NCBI GenBank assembly: GCA_024803745.1
Contig: JANJXV010000030.1
Location: 6,366,501-6,430,500, forward strand
DNA: 64,000 nucleotides
From: Megascapheus bottae
Taxonomy: Eukaryota; Chordata; Mammalia; Rodentia; Geomyidae
Direction: 5' to 3'
In this document: piece after piece, positions 61,401-64,000 of the stretch
Position numbering within the stretch: the first letter of the stretch is position 1
Layout: each line of letters opens with the position of its first letter
The notes under the pieces: generated by a model
The model's database searches: none
What the model saw: the letters and a program-made list of their open reading frames with translations, nothing else
What the model was told of the DNA's origin: nothing
Position numbers and translations under genes: made by a program

Positions 61401-62471
61401 TCTAAAGGCTGCATGGGACGTTGCATTTCTGTAGTTTTCCTGTCTTTTTGCTCTGCAGGCTGTGGTGTACTTTGCTGTCTTGGGACATTATTGGCTAGAG
61501 GAATGAAGCAAATAACTTGTCAAATGTTCACACAACCACATAGGGCATTTCTACAGTACTCATGAGATGATGCTGAGGCATAAAGATGAAGAAGGCACAA
61601 GCCTTCCTTGGGTGGGGTCTGCTCGTCCCTGGCCTCGCACCGGACTCCATGATTCATTCATATGCATCATGACAACGTGTATGTGTTTCTGAAGACACGA
61701 AAGATTTTTCTTCTGTCTGGTGGAAAAATCTTTGTTATGTCTATGCACCAAAAAGAGATTTAATTTTTTTCTTACGGTCCATTCTGTCAAAGCTGTGTGT
61801 GTGGGAGTGGGTGACGACAGACAGGTGTGATCGGGTCCCACAACCCAGTGAATCCTCTCTCCCAACACCGTTCAGAGCCCTTAAAGCTGAAGGGATGTGA
61901 CCTTAAAGCAATGACAAGAAGTTATCTATTATATAAAATAATGTTTATGGAAATGAACTCCAGGAAAGGGAGACACATGTCTCTCTCTTTTTTTTAACTT
62001 TGTTGTCAAAAATTTAAAAGAAGACAACTTTTGAAAAGAGTTGTATCAAAGTATCCCCCAAAAAGATGGGGATCAAGCTCTAGCTTCAGGAAAGGGGAGG
62101 GTCTGTTGGGTAAAATGAGTCAATGAGGTGCTTCAACCGAGCAGCCATATTCCAGTTTCACAGGCCACACAGCCTTGGCTCATTTGTCTATTGGTATGAG
62201 TGAACAAAAGCTTAGCTCTCTCTCTCTCACTACCCTAGAAATCGCTTTCCTTTCAAGTAAGGTTTTAGTTACAAGAAGAATCACTTACAAGTATTTACAC
62301 ATTGGCATCTGTTGTCCCAAGATGAGTTTTCTGCACAGGTTATATAGGACGACCCATATTTTATTCTCCGGAAACCCTCTTTGCAGTCACAGTTTAACAT
62401 GGTGCCTTTCTTGTAGGCAAAGGCTTTAAAGGCAGCATGGCGGACGTGTGGTGGGTCACTGTCACACAGCT
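54311..62471 (-). CDS. IL2RA: IL2RA (CD25), interleukin-2 receptor alpha, exons 2-8, partial
   Basis: Seven minus-strand exons with correct phases encode the mature receptor; exon 1 with the signal peptide is beyond the window. IL2RA raises the affinity of the IL2RB/IL2RG complex for IL-2 and marks regulatory and activated T cells. Order: sushi 1 (exon 2, six Cys), hinge (exon 3), sushi 2 (exon 4), Glu/Thr/Pro stalk (exons 5-6), transmembrane helix (exon 7), and a short basic tail ending KKSRRAI (exons 7-8). Sushi 1 is three residues shorter than human. The membrane helix has one Leu fewer than human as I recall it. Sushi 2 has a fifth Cys (MICGK), also present in mouse as I recall. Confidence 0.95.
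56565..56622 (+). repeat. (TG)n/CATG repeat in IL2RA intron 7
   Basis: TG units with CATG and CGTG interruptions. On the IL2RA transcript it is CA-rich and begins about 50 bases after the exon 7 donor. Confidence 0.9.
56672..56735 (-). CDS. IL2RA: IL2RA exon 7, transmembrane helix
   Basis: Encodes [20 protein letters not shown] followed by R and the first two bases of the next Arg. Acceptor TTGACAG, donor GTGAGT. Confidence 0.95.
56966..57112 (+). mobile_element. LINE 3' end, copy 7
   Basis: GGGGGTGGTGGGAGGGAAAG, then GAAGTAATGCGCCTTC and a long A-rich tail. Same type as 43637. Confidence 0.68.
57165..57285 (+). mobile_element. Diverged B1-like fragment
   Basis: TAGGTGTCAGTGGCTCCCAC, then AATCCCAGCTACTGGGGTC. 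Confidence 0.45.
57290..57520 (+). mobile_element. B1-Geo SINE, IL2RA intron 6
   Basis: Complete, from TCGGGTGCAATGGCTCACGC to CCCCATGACTC plus about 17 A. Confidence 0.9.
57605..57679 (-). CDS. IL2RA: IL2RA exon 6, juxtamembrane stalk
   Basis: Encodes [20 protein letters not shown] followed by DYQLA. Acceptor TCTCCAG, donor GTAGGT. Its upstream intron has a run of 17 C in transcript sense, 26 bases before the exon. Confidence 0.92.
57706..57722 (+). repeat. G17 run (C17 in IL2RA sense)
   Basis: Seventeen G. On the IL2RA strand it lies 26-43 bases before the exon 6 acceptor. Confidence 0.95.
58008..58079 (-). CDS. IL2RA: IL2RA exon 5, stalk
   Basis: Encodes [20 protein letters not shown] followed by PTT. 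EE-x-PQAS and ETETPC align with human EEKPQAS and ESETSC. Acceptor CCCCAG, donor GTACAG. Confidence 0.92.
58329..58440 (+). mobile_element. tRNA-derived SINE, ID-like
   Basis: CTAGCCTGGTTCAGTGGGTA, then GAGCATCTGCC and GAGTTCAAGACCTGATC with an A/G-rich tail. It does not fold as an intact tRNA gene. Confidence 0.55.
58453..58497 (+). repeat. (AC)n microsatellite
   Basis: About 21 AC units after the preceding SINE tail, IL2RA intron 4. Confidence 0.95.
59092..59307 (-). CDS. IL2RA: IL2RA exon 4, sushi domain 2
   Basis: Encodes [20 protein letters not shown], then [20 protein letters not shown], then [18 protein letters not shown] and EDEPSPFPG. Five Cys instead of four. Acceptor TATTCCAG, donor GTAGGC; 216 bp as in human. 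Confidence 0.97.
59400..59520 (-). mobile_element. CTC-rich tract and B1 head end
   Basis: CTCCTCCC repeats to 59458, then CTCCTGAGTAGTTAGGATTA and GAGCCATCCGTGCCCAG, the outer end of a reversed B1 head. Confidence 0.6.
60319..60371 (+). repeat. (CTGTCT)n(CT)n tract
   Basis: CTCTGT hexamers grading into CT repeats before a reversed SINE, IL2RA intron 3. Confidence 0.9.
60372..60562 (-). mobile_element. IDL-Geo SINE
   Basis: Contains a short duplication of GCCAGTCCTG at its start (GCCAGTCCTGGAGCCAGTCC). Otherwise complete to ATTCCCAGCCCC. Confidence 0.87.
61384..61494 (-). CDS. IL2RA: IL2RA exon 3, hinge
   Basis: Encodes [20 protein letters not shown] followed by [23 protein letters not shown] and TEMQ match human. 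Acceptor CTCTAG, donor GTAAGA; 111 bp. Confidence 0.93.
62289..62471 (-). CDS. IL2RA: IL2RA exon 2, sushi domain 1
   Basis: Encodes [20 protein letters not shown], then [20 protein letters not shown] and [13 protein letters not shown]. This is the main IL-2 contact module. NSS is an N-glycosylation sequon. Acceptor TTCCCAG, donor GTAAGT; 183 bp. Confidence 0.96.
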
Positions 62472-63282
62472 CTGGGAACAGACAGGTGTATGTTAATCAC
62501 CCCACTCGCACTCTCCCATCTTTGATTACGGAATGACTTAATCTTGTAATTCAGCACTGTATGTAACAGGTTTATATGTACTCATGTTTTCCTAGCAAAG
62601 AGCCACTGTATTTTCCTTTAGAATTCTTTGTATCAGAAATGGCTCTGAAGCCTCCACTCACATCCCACTCTAAAGCAAAATCTACTTCAGATTAGATGAG
62701 TAGAAAGTAAGGGTTTTCCTTTTCCTTCCCTCACAACCCTCGGTCCTCTCCTTTTGTATTCTGGTGTCGATATACAATATCTGCCACCAAACAATACTAA
62801 TGATATGGGCTACAGAGACAGATGACCTTTGGTAGGAATGGAAGGTCAAGGCCAATTTTAGCCCCCAACACTATTTGAATTGCCATTCACTTTCTCTGGA
62901 CAGCAAAAAGAAGTAGAACTAGCATCTACCATGCCATATCGACTATTTACTGAGTCCTTTTCGAGTTTCTTAGTATGCTGCTCATGTCATTTTTAAGTCA
63001 GGGAAACAATTATTACACTCATTTTTTTCAGAAAGCTGAGGACAATAGGCTCAGTAGTTAGAATGCTGGTAGAGCTAGGGTCTCGAAACTCAACTCTCTT
63101 TCCTTCTCACTATATTACCGTAGAATATTGATTCTGTGTCTATGCCAGCCTTTCCACTACAACTGCTGATCTGTTCGAACCCACTGAAATTGCTTTTGTT
63201 TTGAACCTTCTTAGTTAGAGGTGGGGCAAGTTATCAAAGCTCTTCCTACTCTTATTAGTTCTGAGGGAAGTTTGTAGAGTTT

Positions 63283-63370
63283 GAGTCAAGTGGCTAAGTG
63301 GTAGAGCACTTGCTTAGCACGCATGAGGCTCTGGGTTCAAATCTTAATACTGCCAAACACATGCAAATTG
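63283..63370 (+). mobile_element. ID monomer SINE, IL2RA intron 1
   Basis: GTCAAGTGGCTAAGTGGTAG, then AGCACTTGCTTAGCACGCAT, GGGTTCAAATC and an A-containing tail. Confidence 0.8.
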
Positions 63371-63902
63371 AAAACCATCGTGAAATTCCTTGTTAAAAAT
63401 GATGAAACGGATAGAAGAGACTACTAGTACAAAATATCACATGGGAACAGCTGCCGGGACTCTCTCACATTGTAAGCGGGAGTGAAAAATAGTAAAATTA
63501 CTTTGGAAAATGGAAAGCTTTAATATGTATAATTTATTGTTATTATTAAGGTGTGGAGGGAGGGGTTACAATTTCAAAATTCAGGTAATGAGTATAATTC
63601 TCTTCTATAGCATCACTCCCCCATTCACTTTTCTTAGTTTTTAGGAAAGTTTTTTTTTTTAAATGTTGCTAAGTATACATCTACCCCATGACCAACAATT
63701 CCAATCTCAGGGGTTTATTCAAGAAGAGCGAAAGGATATGTCTATAAAAAAAAAGATATAGTAGCTTTATTAAGAACTAATTTAGCAATTTAGACATCAT
63801 CATTGGCAGAATAGACAGAGCATGATATAGTTATCTGATCACTCAAACACCAAACGACTAGTCCTTAATCCATTTATACAAAATGCAAGAAAAGGCCAGG
63901 TG

Positions 63903-64000
63903 TTGCCAGGTGAAGCAGCTCACGCCTGTAATCCTAGCTACTCAGGAGGCTGAGATCTGAGGATTGCAGTTCAAAGCCAGTCCAGGCCCTAAAAATATGT
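63903..64000 (+). mobile_element. B1-Geo SINE cut by the window end
   Basis: B1 half only: TTGCCAGGTGAAGCAGCTCA to AAAGCCAGTCCAGGCCC. The Geo half should follow outside. Confidence 0.88.

Noticed and set aside
62472..64000. IL2RA exon 1 or promoter elements
   Set aside because: No signal-peptide exon or known CD25 enhancer motif was recognised. Intron 1 is long in other mammals, so exon 1 should lie outside.

Overview
The window is mammalian nuclear DNA. It holds spliced genes with GT-AG introns, a CpG island, and about fifty SINEs. The SINEs point to a geomyoid rodent (kangaroo rat, pocket mouse or pocket gopher). Most belong to two dimeric families that share one right-hand monomer. One family has an ID-like, tRNA-derived left monomer and matches the published description of IDL-Geo, which is restricted to Geomyoidea. 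The other has a B1 (7SL-like) left monomer. The species assignment is an inference from repeats and was not tested by a search.

Three genes are present in the order and orientation known from human 10p15: FBH1 (FBXO18) on +, IL15RA on -, IL2RA on -. FBH1 occupies about 3.8-28.8 kb with 20 coding exons that join in frame to 1047 residues; its first, mostly non-coding exon lies upstream of the recognisable part. IL15RA occupies about 32.2-48 kb with seven coding exons that join in frame to 269 residues; exon 1 sits in a CpG island at 47.15-48.35 kb. IL2RA exons 2-8 run from 62.5 down to 54.3 kb; the signal-peptide exon is outside the window. FBH1 and IL15RA converge tail to tail; IL15RA and IL2RA lie head to tail in the same direction.

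FBH1 encodes an F-box UvrD/Rep-type DNA helicase that acts at replication forks and restrains RAD51. IL15RA and IL2RA are sushi-domain cytokine receptor alpha chains that share the beta and gamma-c signalling chains, so they are functional relatives as well as neighbours. FBH1 is unrelated in function and is linked only by position.

The rest is introns and two intergenic stretches, filled with SINEs, seven short LINE 3' ends, an antisense L1 fragment and large microsatellites. The items most worth a second look are: a 49-bp tailless 5S rRNA retropseudogene with an 11-bp target duplication; two tandem perfect RFX X-box palindromes between FBH1 and IL15RA; an IRF-type GAAA repeat just upstream of the IL15RA start codon; apparent decay of the FBH1 PCNA-binding (PIP) box; the B1-headed Geo SINE family; and a fold-back SINE. 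I saw no evidence of a wholly new gene system in the window.
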